Source of the DNA: Symsagittifera roscoffensis
Lineage: Eukaryota; Xenacoelomorpha; Acoela; Convolutidae
Length of the DNA: 64,000 nt
Direction of reading: 5' to 3'
NCBI RefSeq assembly: GCF_963678635.1
Contig: NC_087069.1
Coordinates: forward strand, 23,547,549 to 23,611,548
The notes below the pieces were generated by a model. It did not search any database, was not told where the DNA came from, and saw only the letters and a list, made by a program, of their open reading frames with translations. Below, piece after piece: positions 10,561 through 22,995 of this stretch. Both the position numbers and the translations under genes were made by a program. Numbering within the stretch: the stretch's first letter is position 1; each line of letters begins with the position of its first letter.

Positions 10561-12025
10561 GTGACGCCGCCACTTGTGGAGCCATTAGTGGATAACGGAG
10601 CATCAATCGAAGAAGCCTTGACCAACATAGAAGGCAGCATAGGAGAACAGAATGAACAGATGTCCTTGAGAATGAGTGAACAAGAAAGGGCAGTCCACGT
10701 CGAGAGAGAAAACCTGCGGGAAGAGATCAACCGCAACAGTCAAGAAGTTAGCAGAAGCGAAAAAAGCTTGAAGGAGAGAACGGATGAACAGTTGGCTAAG
10801 AACTTGTCGCGAATGACGAGGGAAGCTGAGCAGAGAGAGGTACGATTGAGAGATGACATGGAGAAGTTGAGAATTCAACAAGAGCAGACTCTTGGGACTC
10901 TTTACACGAAGATGGACGCGATGATGGAGAGGCGAACTAAGGCTATCATGGATAGGTTGGATGGGCTACTAGGCAGCAGGAGTGGACCGAAGAATGGGGA
11001 ACCGAACTCGGAAGAACCCAGCAGGGAGCCAAGAGTGAACTTCAATGAACAAACGAGTAGGAGAAGGACACATGGATCCACTGTTCATCCAGCTATGCCA
11101 AAGGGGACAATAGGCCACGGGGCCCAAACATCAGAGGAAGTTCAACTGGCAACAGACCGACCTCAAACCAACGACCAACGGAACATACACATGCGACAGG
11201 GAGATGTGATTCCAGGAACTGGAGTCATGCGAATCATGGAAGAAGTCATCCCGGCGATACGGAGAGGAGGGAAAATCCAGAGCCTCTATCAGGGGGCAAT
11301 GATGCTCAAGCGGGGCATTCAAGGGACGCTACGTCAATGGCCACAAACTTTGAACCTCTGAACAAGTCTTTGAAGACATTCCTTAGAGGTTATCTAGAAT
11401 CAATGAACGCAGTGAAAAGTCCAGAAGGGTTTTTAAGAAACCAAGATGCTATAAAGACAAATATGATGGCTGTATTGATACTGGGATCGAGGTAGTGAAA
11501 CTGCATTTTGAAGAGGAGGACTTGTCAGAAAGACAAGAATGCAGTGCGCTCACCAGTAACCTGGAAGGGACAGCCATAAATTGTGTAATGGTCAAAGAGC
11601 AATACCAGCGGGATACTGCTGAGAAACTCTTTGAAATCTTGTTAAATCGTTTTAGCTCAGGGGTTCAAGGAAACCAAGCAATGATGCGCATCGAGAAACG
11701 GAGGCAACGTGAAGAAGAGACAATAGACAAGTTTCTAGACGACTTGGAGATGATGAGAAGGCGTAGCCAATCAGATGAGTCGAACAGAAGAATGAACCTG
11801 GCAGTAGCCTCAAAATTCATCGATGGTGTAAAAAATGATGAGCTTCGAACGATGTTAGCGACGCATTACACACCGCTTTCAACCAATGCGCCAACACCAG
11901 AGGAATTGAGCTTCAAGTCAAAAGAATATAATTTACTGAAGCCTCCATCGAGATCTGGATTTTTTTACAAAAACAATTATGGCAATTTTAACAACGGATC
12001 AGCAAACCAAGGTAACAACTGGTGA
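10561..12025 (+). pseudogene. Gag coiled-coil and capsid-like region (unit A)
   Basis: The coiled-coil part (10,561-11,080) is open and close to copy 1. Near 11,083 a 13-bp deletion in the R/G-rich linker throws the reading into the alternative frame until 11,361. Near 11,480 another small change (GATACTGGGATCGAGG against GATACCTGGATAGAGG in copy 1) breaks the entry to the capsid-like domain, which is then open from 11,495 to 12,025. It keeps the part lost from copy 1 (LRTMLATHYTPLSTNAPTPEE and an N/G-rich tail). No initiator ATG opens either segment. A non-functional Gag is the simplest reading. Confidence 0.75.
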
Positions 12026-12029
12026 CGAT

Positions 12030-12134
12030 ATGGACAAGAGACGCTCTTGTGCAAATTGCAGTTCGACGGACCATCATGTGTCAGCATGCCCAACCTACAA
12101 ACAGGGCATGAAAGCAATAGCTTGCTTCATTTAA
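12030..12134 (+). pseudogene. Gag zinc knuckle, shifted frame (unit A)
   Basis: In the frame +1 to the end of the capsid-like segment, the codons from about 12,030 read DDMDKRRSCANCSSTDHHVS and on to a stop at 12,132-12,134. They contain a CX2CX4HX4C nucleic-acid-binding knuckle at 12,048-12,089. This is the standard Gag C-terminal position. The TGA at 12,023-12,025 together with the frame change separates it from the capsid part. Identical in unit B at 16,229-16,270. Confidence 0.7.
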
Positions 12135-12583
12135 CAGAAATTTTAGGAATTTTTTTAGTGTCAGTTGCGTCGAACACAGTTTTTTATTTTAGTTGAGACG
12201 TTCGAAATACTCCTAATTTCTAATTTCGTTCAAAATATAATGGCTGCGGTCGATCATATTTTCATTAGGTTGAGTCTGTTGTAACCCAACTGGCTTGCAT
12301 CAAACACTGTCGAACACTTTATCCTTTTGTCGAGTCGGTCAAAACATAGCCATTTTTAAACGAACTGGTCGAAATATAGCCATTTTTGGTATGTTTCGTT
12401 GAAACGTAAGTCTAACAACTCAACCCGGGTAACACGAATCTACGATGCTCAATTTTGTGGTATTTTTGTTTATATTTTGCGGCTGCCCAGGCTGAGGTTT
12501 TTGACAGATGATTTGACAGAAACAGTCAATTAATGTCCGAGTTTCGTTGTAGTTCAGGACGCTTCGGCTAATTCCCGATAAAA

Positions 12584-15500
12584 CTGAAAGAAGTCGCACA
12601 AAGTCGAACAATGTCCGGTAAAGTCAAACAAAGTCGAACAATGTGCGGTGTAGTCGAACAAAGTCAAGGAAAGTCGAACAAAGTCGAACAAAGTCGAACA
12701 AGGTCCGGTATAATCGAACAAAGTCGAACAAAGTCGATTAAAGACGAACAAGGTCCGGTAAGGTCGAACAAAGTCAAAAACGGACATCGTTCGACTCAAA
12801 AAGTTGAATTTGGACATTGTTCGACCGAAAAAGTCGAAAACGGACTTCGTTTGACCATTTCGGTCGAATCATGAGTCGAGCACAGCAGCCCGGGATTCCG
12901 AGAACGTTACAAAATGAATAAAACATGAAGTTTCAAACACGTTTTTCTCAAATTGGGTTAATTTTAGACAAAAAAGATGTAGCCCAATAACTCTCACAAA
13001 TTTAACAGAAATGATTTGGTGCAATTGGTTTTTTGGCCAATCCGGAGGGTCCTGTTTTTGCCAATCCGGAGGGCTCCTGTTTTTGCCAATCCGGAGGGGT
13101 CCCAATTTTGCCAATCCGGAGGGGTACTATTTTGTCAAAACTTAAGTGGACATGAGAAAGTAAATAGTTAAAGGTATAAGGTTATTAGGAGACAGGCTGG
13201 GAACCAGTGACTGTACTGTTAACTTGAAATTCATAGAAGATCAGACTAAAACAAAACAGGTCTAAACCCAGATATTCAAGACACTAAGTCTAAATTGAAC
13301 AAAAAATTGTCACTGATTTGGGTGCATTGAAATCCAAATCGTTTTTTTTTTGGAAAAAAGAATGTCCTGAGGATTTTAGTAGGTCTGTCTCGGGCAATCT
13401 GAAGGCAGATAGGTAACACAGGACTCGGTGGGTGCAATAGACGCCCACTTGAGAAAATAACTGCCTTCAAGTGTTGTCTGTTTGGTGCAGCAAGGAACAG
13501 GGAAAGCTCTTTCTTAGAAACAAGTTCGACTATTACATAGTGACTGACTAAAGTACAAAAAACAAACGTTTTTCATTCAAAATATTTTGTTTTTCTTCAG
13601 TTTTGGTTTTAAATCAATAATATCTGTTCTTGATTGGGTAGTGAGTACACTATTTCTTAAATATATTGATCTCATCAGACTGTGCTAGCTTCATATCTGA
13701 AAACTAAAAATAGATTATTGTGAAAAAATTGTATAACGCTGTACTGTGATAACATACAAGGATTCGTGGTCACTATTTAAGTGAAACTTTTGGATTTTAT
13801 TGCGTTGTGTTTTTATTATCAGTAGTCAAACAAAAAGACACTAGCAATCGAACTGAGTGTATAGGCAGTAAGAAGTGATATTTTGAAAATGAGTCTAGAC
13901 AAGTCAAGGTTACCTAAACTAAGTGATAGCTCCAGTAAATTCATACCAGAGAAACAAAGAAAAGCATTCAACGACCTTTTTGTGGACAGGATCACACGAA
14001 TCCGGACCGACAAAGGGAAGAAAGTTTCAGGCTGAATGGTTGAAACCATGAGTCAAAAGTCCTCAGAAGGACAAAAGGCAATGCTGGAAGTAAAGGTCCA
14101 TCCGGAACCTGCCATGGATGAAAACCGGGACGGACATGGACCTGAGGAGAGGAAACAGAAGATTGGCAAGTGAATCTACTCCGGTAAAACAAGGCCAAGG
14201 TTTTGCCACTTCCACCGGGACTCTAGACCGAGAAGAGATGTTCAAACTGTCCGACATCTCTACTGAAAATGTGGCGACTATAAAATCATCCTTATACAAC
14301 ACTATAATGCATGGCATGACGTAGAAATCTGCACCGTCCACCTCGTTTTTGGAAAGAGTGAATAACACTTTGGGAAACTGTTTTCCATTTGCCATGGTAA
14401 CGGGTACAGGCGATGAAGCAGAAACCCAAGAAGAAGAGGAGGACGATGACGAGCGAGATGACTTAGGATCTCAAGTCAGTCTCAATAGTTCGATTCAGGA
14501 GAATGACGCATACACTCTTGGACCATTTTGGTATAATGAGGACAATAAGCTAGACCACAAACGGATCAGGCCAGTCAGGAGACTTTGAGACCATGACAAG
14601 TTCGGAGATGCGAACTGGGAAGAACAGAAACACTGGGCTATGTAACCCACCTGCGGATACAGGAATTGATCAAGAAGGGACGTCGAGGCAGAGAATCAAG
14701 ACCCGAGTCTCGCCAGCACTAAGCTACCTGGAACCGACAGGGTGACGCCGCCACTTGTGGAGCCATTAGTGGATAACGGAGCATCAATCGAAGAAGCCTT
14801 GACCAACATAGAAGGCAGCATAGGAGAACAGAATGAACAGATGTCCTTGAGAATGAGTGAACAAGAAAGGGCAGTCCACGTCGAGAGAGAAAACCTGCGG
14901 GAAGAGATCAACCGCAACAGTCAAGAAGTTAGCAGAAGCGAAAAAAGCTTGAAGGAGAGAACGGATGAACAGTTGGCTAAGAACTTGTCGCGAATGACGA
15001 GGGAAGCTGAGCAGAGAGAGGTACGATTGAGAGATGACATGGAGAAGTTGAGAATTCAACAAGAGCAGACTCTTGGGACTCTTTACACGAAGATGGACGC
15101 GATGATGGAGAGGCGAACTAAGGCTATCATGGATAGGTTGGATGGGCTACTAGGCAGCAGGAGTGGACCGAAGAATGGGGAACCGAACTCGGAAGAACCC
15201 AGCAGGGAGCCAAGAGTGAACTTCAATGAACAAACGAGTAGGAGAAGGACACATGGATCCACTGTTCATCCAGCTATGCCAAAGGGGACAATAGGCCACG
15301 GGGCCCAAACATCAGAGGAAGTTCAACTGGCAACAGACCGACCTCAAACCAACGACCAACGGAACATACACATGCGACAGGGAGATGTGATTCCAGGAAC
15401 TGGAGTCATGCGAATCATGGAAGAAGTCATCCCGGCGATACGGAGAGGAGGGAAAATCCAGAGCCTCTATCAGGGGGCAATGATGCTCAAGCGGGGCATT

Positions 15501-16764
15501 CAAGGGACGCTACGTCAATGGCCACAAACTTTGAACCTCTGAACAAGTCTTTGAAGACATTCCTTAGAGGTTATCTAGAATCAATGAACGCAGTGAAAAG
15601 TCCAGAAGGGTTTTTAAGAAACCAAGATGCTATAAAGACAAATATGATGGCTGTATTGATACTGGGATCGAGGTAGTGAAACTGCATTTTGAAGAGGAGG
15701 ACTTGTCAGAAAGACAAGAATGCAGTGCGCTCACCAGTAACCTGGAAGGGACAGCCATAAATTGTGTAATGGTCAAAGAGCAATACCAGCGGGATACTGC
15801 TGAGAAACTCTTTGAAATCTTGTTAAATCGTTTTAGCTCAGGGGTTCAAGGAAACCAAGCAATGATGCGCATCGAGAAACGGAGGCAACGTGAAGAAGAG
15901 ACAATAGACAAGTTTCTAGACGACTTGGAGATGATGAGAAGGCGTAGCCAATCAGATGAGTCGAACAGAAGAATGAACCTGGCAGTAGCCTCAAAATTCA
16001 TCGATGGTGTAAAAAATGATGAGCTTCGAACGATGTTAGCGACGCATTACACACCGCTTTCAACCAATGCGCCAACACCAGAGGAATTGAGCTTCAAGTC
16101 AAAAGAATATAATTTACTGAAGCCTCCATCGAGATCTGGATTTTTTTACAAAAACAATTATGGCAATTTTAACAACGGATCAGCAAACCAAGGTAACAAC
16201 TGGTGACGATATGGACAAGAGACGCTCTTGTGCAAATTGCAGTTCGACGGACCATCATGTGTCAGCATGCCCAACCTACAAACAGGGCATGAAAGCAATA
16301 GCTTGCTTCATTTAACAGAAATTTTAGGAATTTTTTTAGTGTCAGTTGCGTCGAACACAGTTTTTTATTTTAGTTGAGACGATCGAAATACTCCTAATTT
16401 CTAATTTCGTTCAAAATATAATGGCTGCGGTCGATCATATTTTCATTAGGTTGAGTCTGTTGTAACCCAACTGGCTTGCATCAAACACTGTCGAACACTT
16501 TATCCTTTGGTCGAGTCGGTCAAAACATAGCCATTTTTAAACGAACTGGTCGAAATATAGCCATTTTTGGTCTGTTTCGTTGAAACGTAAGTCTAACAAC
16601 TCAACCCGGGTAACACGAATCTACGATGCTCAATTTTGTGGTATTTTTGTTTATATTTTGCGGCTGCCCAGGCTGAGGTTTTTGACAGATGATTTGACAG
16701 AAACAGTCAATTAATGTCCGAGTTTCGTTGTAGTTCAGGATGCTTCGGCTAATTCCCGATAAAA
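12584..16764 (+). repeat. Tandem unit B of 4,181 bp
   Basis: Near-identical head-to-tail copy of 8,402-12,583 with a handful of substitutions and one indel in a T-run near 13,345. It is followed by a 445-bp stub of a third unit (16,765-17,209) that then continues into the foldback element as in copy 1. This is the pattern expected from unequal exchange. Confidence 0.85.
14742..16206 (+). pseudogene. Gag coiled-coil and capsid-like region (unit B)
   Basis: Same structure and same breaks as 10,561-12,025: coiled coil open to about 15,260, shifted frame to 15,542, then capsid-like segment 15,676-16,206 followed by the out-of-frame zinc knuckle at 16,229-16,270. Sharing of every break shows that the Gag was already broken before the 4.18-kb unit duplicated. 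Confidence 0.75.
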
Positions 16765-17209
16765 CTGAAAGAAGTCGCACAAAGTCGAACAATGTCCGGT
16801 AAAGTCAAACAAAGTCGAACAATGTGCGGTGTAGTCGAACAAAGTCAAGGAAAGTCGAACAAAGTCGAACAAAGTCGAACAAGGTCCGGTATAATCGAAC
16901 AAAGTCGAACAAAGTCGATTAAAGACGAACAAGGTCCGGTAAGGTCGAACAAAGTCAAAAACGGACATCGTTCGACTCAAAAAGTTGAATTTGGACATTG
17001 TTCGACCGAAAAAGTCGAAAACGGACTTCGTTTGACCATTTCGGTCGAATCATGAGTCGAGCACAGCAGCCCGGGATTCCGAGAACGTTACAAAATGAAT
17101 AAAACATGAAGTTTCAAACACGTTTTTCTCAAATTGGGTTAATTTTAGACAAAAAAGATGTAGCCCAATAACTCTCACAAATTTAACAGAAATGATTTGG
17201 TGCAATTGG
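16765..17209 (+). repeat. Partial third tandem unit
   Basis: The first 445 bp of the 4.18-kb unit, including the GTCGAACAAA block and the start of the foldback element. At CAATTGGTTTTTGC it leaves the tandem units, which read CAATTGGTTTTTTGG, and continues like copy 1 into the rest of the foldback element. This marks the right breakpoint of the duplication. Confidence 0.8.
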
Positions 17210-17740
17210 TTTTTGCAAAATTCTGGCCCAAAAACTTACCCCGTAAACGATCAAATTTGTCTTTGAAAATTACACCAAAACTGTTAGTTTATTTACTGAC
17301 AAAATATATCACTGCAAGCCTCTAGTGTAGCCCAAAAAAAATTAAAGAGTGTTAAATCTTTTCAGTTTATTGTAAATAAACTATTTTAGTTTCTTTGACA
17401 AAAAAATATTTCCAACAATTAAAACAGCATTTTTGTGAAAGTAAATTGTATCTTAAAACATCTACTCCCATTTTTGGAGACTACGCCCTTCTTATTCTTT
17501 GTTGGGCTACAAAAGAAGCTTGTAGTGGTATTTTTTTGACAGTAAGTAAATTATTAGGTTTGTGTTAATTTTTGGTTAAATGAACCAAGCCAAACATTAT
17601 CGCTTTTGGAGTAGTTTTTGGGCCATAATTTTGCAAAACAAATTGCACCAGAATAATTTTGTTTAATTTTTGAGCAAATTTTTCTCCATCTTTTTTTTTC
17701 TAAAATCAACCTAAATTGAGAAAAAATTTTTTTAATTCAA
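17090..17740. mobile_element. Foldback (long inverted repeat) element, copy 2
   Basis: Second full copy of the module at 5,530-6,205, with the same long interrupted inverted repeats and a few percent divergence. The flanking retroelement tail continues in parallel to 18,020. Confidence 0.6.
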
Positions 17741-18020
17741 GTTTTTTCTTTTTGTTCGGATAATTTAAATCAGTACTGTAATACAACATGAAAGATTGAA
17801 CTGTGAAACAATGGGAAAATTAAACAATGTTCTCACCTTATTCTTAGAAACTAATTTTTTTTGTCTTCCTTTAATATTTAGTCGTTTTTTTTTGTACGTG
17901 GCGTTATGAGAGATCTGAACAAATTAATTAGTTTTCATCGACAAGTTTTTTTAGAACAATGACTAGAACACCATAAAAAGAATGTTTCAATTCTTTCTGC
18001 TGAATTTTTTCAACCAAGAT

Positions 18021-20035
18021 GACCATAGGTTTTCATTTGAGATTTACAAAGAAGATTTCTTTTCTATTTTTGTAATAAGTTTGCTCGATCGCAATTTCTC
18101 TCGAAGTTAGAGTAAATTTTAAAATTGCATACCGGTTTTTCTCGACAGGTAGATTTCACATGCCGTTCAAATCATGATTAGAGGGCTTCAAAAGCATATA
18201 ACACTCGAGTCATTCCGTCTGATTATTTGTTACTTGGTACTTGACTTTGCGTAGAAATGGAAAAAAAACACACCCGAATACAAAACACACCCGAATCGGA
18301 ACATAAATGCGAAAGTTTCGAAAAAAAACCAATACAAGTTGACAATTGAGCTTTGATGATTAGATTTGGTCGGGTTTTAAAATGAATACTTAAAACCTAC
18401 TCTAAATCAGATATTCTTCAGATTTTTGATAGTTACTTGTTGTATTTACAGTTGAACCAACAAACAGTAACCAGGTCGTGCAGAAAAAATGATCAAAAAC
18501 TTGAGCATCTTGGGTCGAAGTTGAAGTGAGAGAATGCATGGCACTTCGAGGAATTTAAAGTTGCCGGCATTCTTTGGAGTTTTTTCCGAAGTAAGTTGAT
18601 ATATTAAAACTTTAAGAACTTTTTTTTCGAATACTTTGACACTTCAACTCGAACTCGGAACGTTCCAGATTCTGCCCTGAAACGATCAATCTCGTTGTGT
18701 TGAAGCTAAAGGGAAATCAAACAAAGCCAGCTGGTTGATGTTAGTTTTGTCTTTTTTGATGTTTTTTGCTTGGATTTTCTGCGAAAAAGCCAATTGCCTT
18801 AAGAAGAATGAAAAGAAAAGTTCCGAATAATTTCTATTTTTTATTCGCAGAAAACCTAAAAATCATAGAAAACAAAAGCAAATCAATTCAACAGGCAGAA
18901 TTCATTTGATTCTACTTCATGGTGCCGCGATTGGAAACCTTCACCTAGCAACAAAAGTTGTTAATAAATTGAAATTTTATTCATAAATTGTTGAGCTTGC
19001 TCATTTGAAACTACAAGAATGTCAATCATTCAAGTTCTCATGTGCGTTATAATTTCTAAGACCTTAGGTGACTTAAAATTTAAGATATGTTGGAAGTTAT
19101 GAGATCAATAGTCGAAACGGATTCTGTTTTTTGAGCATATCCAAACCAAGCTTAAGGCATTTTTCGATTGTGATCGAGGTTTTTAACTGTCAAGCTTAAG
19201 GTATTTTATTGCAATTTTAATCAAACTGAAGTAACTTTTGACGTTCAAATAAAATGACTTCAACGGAAAGACAATTATCTTCTATACTTTCCACGTATTA
19301 GTACCTCATTGTAACTTTTGAGCTTTCCATTTTTGAGCAAGAGCCTTTGAGTTTTCCGCATCATGATGAGTTCGAATTCCATTTTGTGAGGAATTACAGA
19401 AATGTTGAATGGTTCATGTGAGAAGTTTTTGATAAAGCTTACTTCGCCCTAATAAAAGGGAACGAACCTCTAGATGTCGAATATTCAACAAGATCCACAT
19501 GGAACGCATAAATTGCCGCTTAAACAATCTCCACAAAACCAACACATAGAATGTGTTGATTTTTTCACCGAGCTCTGGCTAGTGATAATTGAAACATTTA
19601 TTGTTTTTGAGCACAATATTTTTCTTAATTTTCCAATTTTGTTATTAGAAACTATAAAATTGGAAAATAAAATTGTTCCAATTATGTTTTCCTACTTTGC
19701 GGCATGTTTTGGCAGTGTTTGCCTAATGTGGGCGACTTTTCAACATGTTTGAGGTATGTTTCAAATAAGCGTCTTTAGTTTTTACCCTGCAAAAAGAATT
19801 TTTTGACTTTGTGCTTGTCTCAAACAAACCCCGCACTCTGAGTAAACACAATTGATAAGCAAGGTAGTTATCCAGTTTTTTCTAGTTTTTTTCCCTGATT
19901 TGAAAAATTATGATGTCAATTTTTCTTGGTGTAAAAAAATTGTTTTTGTGCCATTCGACAATTTTCTTGGGGATTAAATATAACGGAAACAGTATGCACA
20001 ATGCTAAGAACAATTTTAAACAAAGCAACAAATTA
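18021..20035. other. Non-coding AT-rich stretch, nothing recognised
   Basis: After the end of the retroelement copy at about 18,020 I find no long ATG-led frame, RNA gene or repeat that I can name. The longest open frame (19,474-19,752, 92 codons) has no recognisable domain and its composition is like its surroundings. Confidence 0.5.
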
Positions 20036-20208
20036 TTTTTCATGGATTCGATGAAGGATTATCATTATGATTAAAAATTTGGACTACGTATGAAAAGAGA
20101 AGGCTCATGAGGATTTTGTGCCGCACAAAATTATCATGAGCCTTCTCTTGTCATCCATAGTCCAAAATTTTAATCATAATAACAATCCTTCATCGAATCC
20201 ATGAAAAA
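20036..20208. repeat. 173-bp near-perfect palindrome
   Basis: Two 86-base arms (20,036-20,121 and 20,123-20,208) are inverted copies with roughly eight mismatches, separated by a single base. Outer ends read TTTTTCATGGATTCGATGAA and its complement. It could be a foldback element or an inverted duplication; the spacer is too short for a normal microRNA precursor loop. Confidence 0.9.
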
Positions 20209-20557
20209 GCAGCTTGACTGAATTTTTAGCTCATCTGTCTCGTCTGTGAGAGTTTTATGATAACAAGACTACTCATAGGAGGGCAAAACTCTGAACAATG
20301 CGACTGCCCTTTAACTGGTTTTAGGCTCATGAAAGAAAGTCGAATTTGAGTAATAGATGAAACTTAGAAGACCAATTATCCAGACTTATTTCTAAGTGGA
20401 ATGTTTTTGTAGTGCTTGGGAATTCGCCACGTGTAAATAACTTGCATTACTCCTTTTGCATCAAATTTCAAAACGAGCTTTTTAGAAAGTCTGCTTTCGG
20501 ATTGCCCAGCCTTTCACGCTAATTTAGTGGTGTTTGCGCATGGGCTGGTTGATGTAG

Positions 20558-21314
20558 CCCGTACCCAGGGCATTTTCTGCGCCAGATCTGAAATTCTTTC
20601 TTATATAAATTGGTTCTCAGATCTGAAATTCTTTATTTCAGATGTTGATAAGAATTTACAAATTTCAGATCTGAAGTTTGGACCTGAAATGGAAAATTTC
20701 AGATCTGCAATAACCTTGAAAAACAATTTTCAGATCTGAAATCAGATCTAAGAAATCTTTTGTTAAATTATAATTTATGCATTTCGAAAAAAAAAAAATT
20801 GAGTTTTTACTTTTTGATGTTTTGGCAAAACACAATTATGTTTAGGTTAACTAGCGGTCAGAAAAACTTCCGAATATTTTCGCACACTGTTTTTGTCGAG
20901 CTAAATTTCTTGGTCAACTGTGTTATAAAGTTTTCAAAAACTGTTAGAATACCTGTTAAGTTTTGATTTTCACGCGCTACTTATGCGTTTCCAATGTTTA
21001 CCTCATGCTTGCGGGGAAACATACTTAGGCAGTCTTCAACTTTGCTGAGTACGAATCATTGAAATTTTGCCCGAATTATTGATTTCCAGATCTGAAATAA
21101 CCAAGAAAAACTACATTTCAGATCTGAAATAGATTTTTTTCAGATCTGAAATAATCAAGAAAAAGTAAATTTCAAAGCTGAAATTAGATCTGAAATAACC
21201 AATCCTTAAAGTATCTAAGCGTTATTTAAACTTTTCACAACCTATTTCAGATCTGAAATTTCGATCTGAAAAAGATTATTTCAGATCTAGTTTAGAAAAT
21301 TTGCTGGGTACGGG
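20558..21314. mobile_element. Palindrome-rich non-autonomous DNA element with CCCGTACCCAG ends
   Basis: The ends are inverted copies: CCCGTACCCAG followed by GGCATTTTC at the left, and the complement of CCCGTACCCAGCAAATTTTC at the right. Both outer thirds are filled with a dozen or more copies of the palindromic word TTTCAGATCTGAAA and fragments of it. No coding capacity. I could not identify a convincing target duplication, so the superfamily is open. Confidence 0.7.
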
Positions 21315-22646
21315 AGGTCAAAGACCGAGTCCTCATTTGAGACAATGTTCTATTCAAAATCAATATGAATAAAAAACAAAAACCTCAAACCTATTTATAT
21401 ATTTTTCACTCTCTTCGAATGTCGGAAGAAAATAATTCATTTGAACTACAGCCAAAGGTAGTCGAACAAAAAACTTGAAAGAAAAATTTGCTTGGCAGGG
21501 AGTTCATTTGTTTCTTGTTATCGGATTCGCGGTGTCTAAGGTTTAATTAAAACGTTTGTACTTTGAATTGAAGCTTTCGATCTAAATTCGGAGCTATAAA
21601 AAATGTCGTTCAGTTATTCTGAAGTAATGGCATTCTTTTAAGCCATTGCAGTATCTAGTTAGATGACTCTATGAATCGTTATTGATATCACAATTTATCT
21701 AAATCGTTTCAGCTAATTGGATCGCAGTACTGATAACATTTAGTTCCATTGCTTGAGAAATTATATTTTTGGAAGGGTGAATGAAAGCTTTGATGGTTTC
21801 TTCTAAAATTTAATTAACACTTTTGTTCCATATTTACTTCATTTTTTTTGCTTAAGTGTATGTTCTTCAACGCACAACACTTTCCATACTTGCATCAAAA
21901 TTTTTGTTTTCAAAACTTTACCTTCAGTTTTTTTCTGTTTTTTTTTCTCTGAAAAACATCGCTGATATTGAAATTATTGCTTTACGATTCAAACAAAACA
22001 TCCTAAAGTTTAATTTTAACACTTCTAATTATCAGTCAGTGGTTTGGAGGTAAACTTATCAGTCAATGGTTTGGAGGAAATTCTAGTAAGCATGTGTGAC
22101 CATTACTATGCCCATATTGATAACTTACGTTGAACCATTTACTGCTCCATGATTGGCGTACTAACAGTACAAAATTTTCATGGAAAACAATTAATTATAT
22201 TGGATTTTCCTTTTTTCTTTCTATAAAATTCAACAATGGATTTCATTTTTGATCATCTCATTTAAGTCCGTTTTAGTCATTTATAAAAAGTTAGAAATGG
22301 ATGATAATCCATTGTTCTGTAAGTTTTTCTGAAATCTTCATACACAGCGCAGTGTTTTCAAAACCTAACAGTCGTCTATGGCTTGTTACATATTACAGAT
22401 AAAATGAAAATTGATTTGAAGAGACTTGAAACTCCTCCGATGCGGATTAGGTTGCTCATTTTTTGCCAAACACCCTGTTGAAAAATTGAATTGGCAAATT
22501 TTTGAATAATTTTACATTGAAAACCAAAGTTTTTTAAAAAAAATTGTTCAAAACTTAGATAAATGTTACAACACACTCTCAATTGCACGTGTAGCAGATT
22601 CAAAAAAATTAATCTGACAAAAAAATCATAATGTGAAAACATAAAA
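21315..22646. other. Non-coding AT-rich stretch, nothing recognised
   Basis: No gene, RNA or repeat family recognised. Open frames are under 90 codons and lack domains. Confidence 0.5.
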
Positions 22647-22995
22647 AAATGGTCACACCTGAACCAGGGGCGGCTCTAGGATTTTCTCGAGGGGGGGGGG
22701 GGGGCGGATTTTCAAAAAAATTTTCCAAATTTTGATGACTTTTTTTTTAGGTCGACCAAATTGATTTTTCGAGCTCTCCCAAAGCACTGTTTTGCCATTA
22801 TTTTTTCAAAATTTTGCCTGCGTCGCAGAAAATTTTGCCAAAATAATGGCAAAACAGTGCTTTGGGAGAGCTCGAAAAATCAATTTGGTCGACCTAAAAA
22901 AAAAGTCATCAAAATTTGGAAATTTTTTTTGAAAATCCGCCCCCCCCCCCTCGAGAAAATCCTAGAGCCGCCCCTGGTTCAGGTGTGACCATTTT
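22647..22995. repeat. Long hairpin inside the MITE that includes host flank
   Basis: The left part of the MITE together with 18 bases of its left flank (22,647-22,664) is present again in inverted orientation up to about 22,995, centred near 22,821. After this the ordinary MITE interior resumes. The two arms of about 170 bp are almost perfectly complementary. Confidence 0.85.

Larger units (their letters stand above)
8402..12583 (+). repeat. Tandem unit A of 4,182 bp
   Basis: This unit is repeated head-to-tail at 12,584-16,764 with an offset of 4,181-4,182. It contains the GTCGAACAAA block, the first part of the foldback element, the minisatellite, the complete broken gag and the region 5' of the repeat block. 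Scattered single-base differences from unit B (for example in the T-run near 9,160 and at 10,411, 12,192 and 12,327) argue against a simple assembly echo. Confidence 0.85.
6990..18020 (+). mobile_element. Gag-only LTR element, internal region copy 2, expanded by tandem duplication
   Basis: From 7,041 the sequence follows copy 1, but at about 8,400 it jumps from the copy-1 equivalent of 1,498 to that of 5,272, runs through the GTCGAACAAA block, then jumps back to the minisatellite at the equivalent of about 1,744 and continues through gag. This 4.18-kb circuit is traversed twice before the sequence finally continues into the foldback module (17,090-17,740) and ends at about 18,020, where similarity to copy 1 stops at a TTTTTTCAACCAAGAT sequence. 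No right-hand LTR follows, so the copy is 3'-truncated or rearranged. Confidence 0.65.

Noticed and set aside
20036-20208. microRNA precursor
   Set aside because: Spacer of one base and 86-bp arms do not fit a normal precursor.
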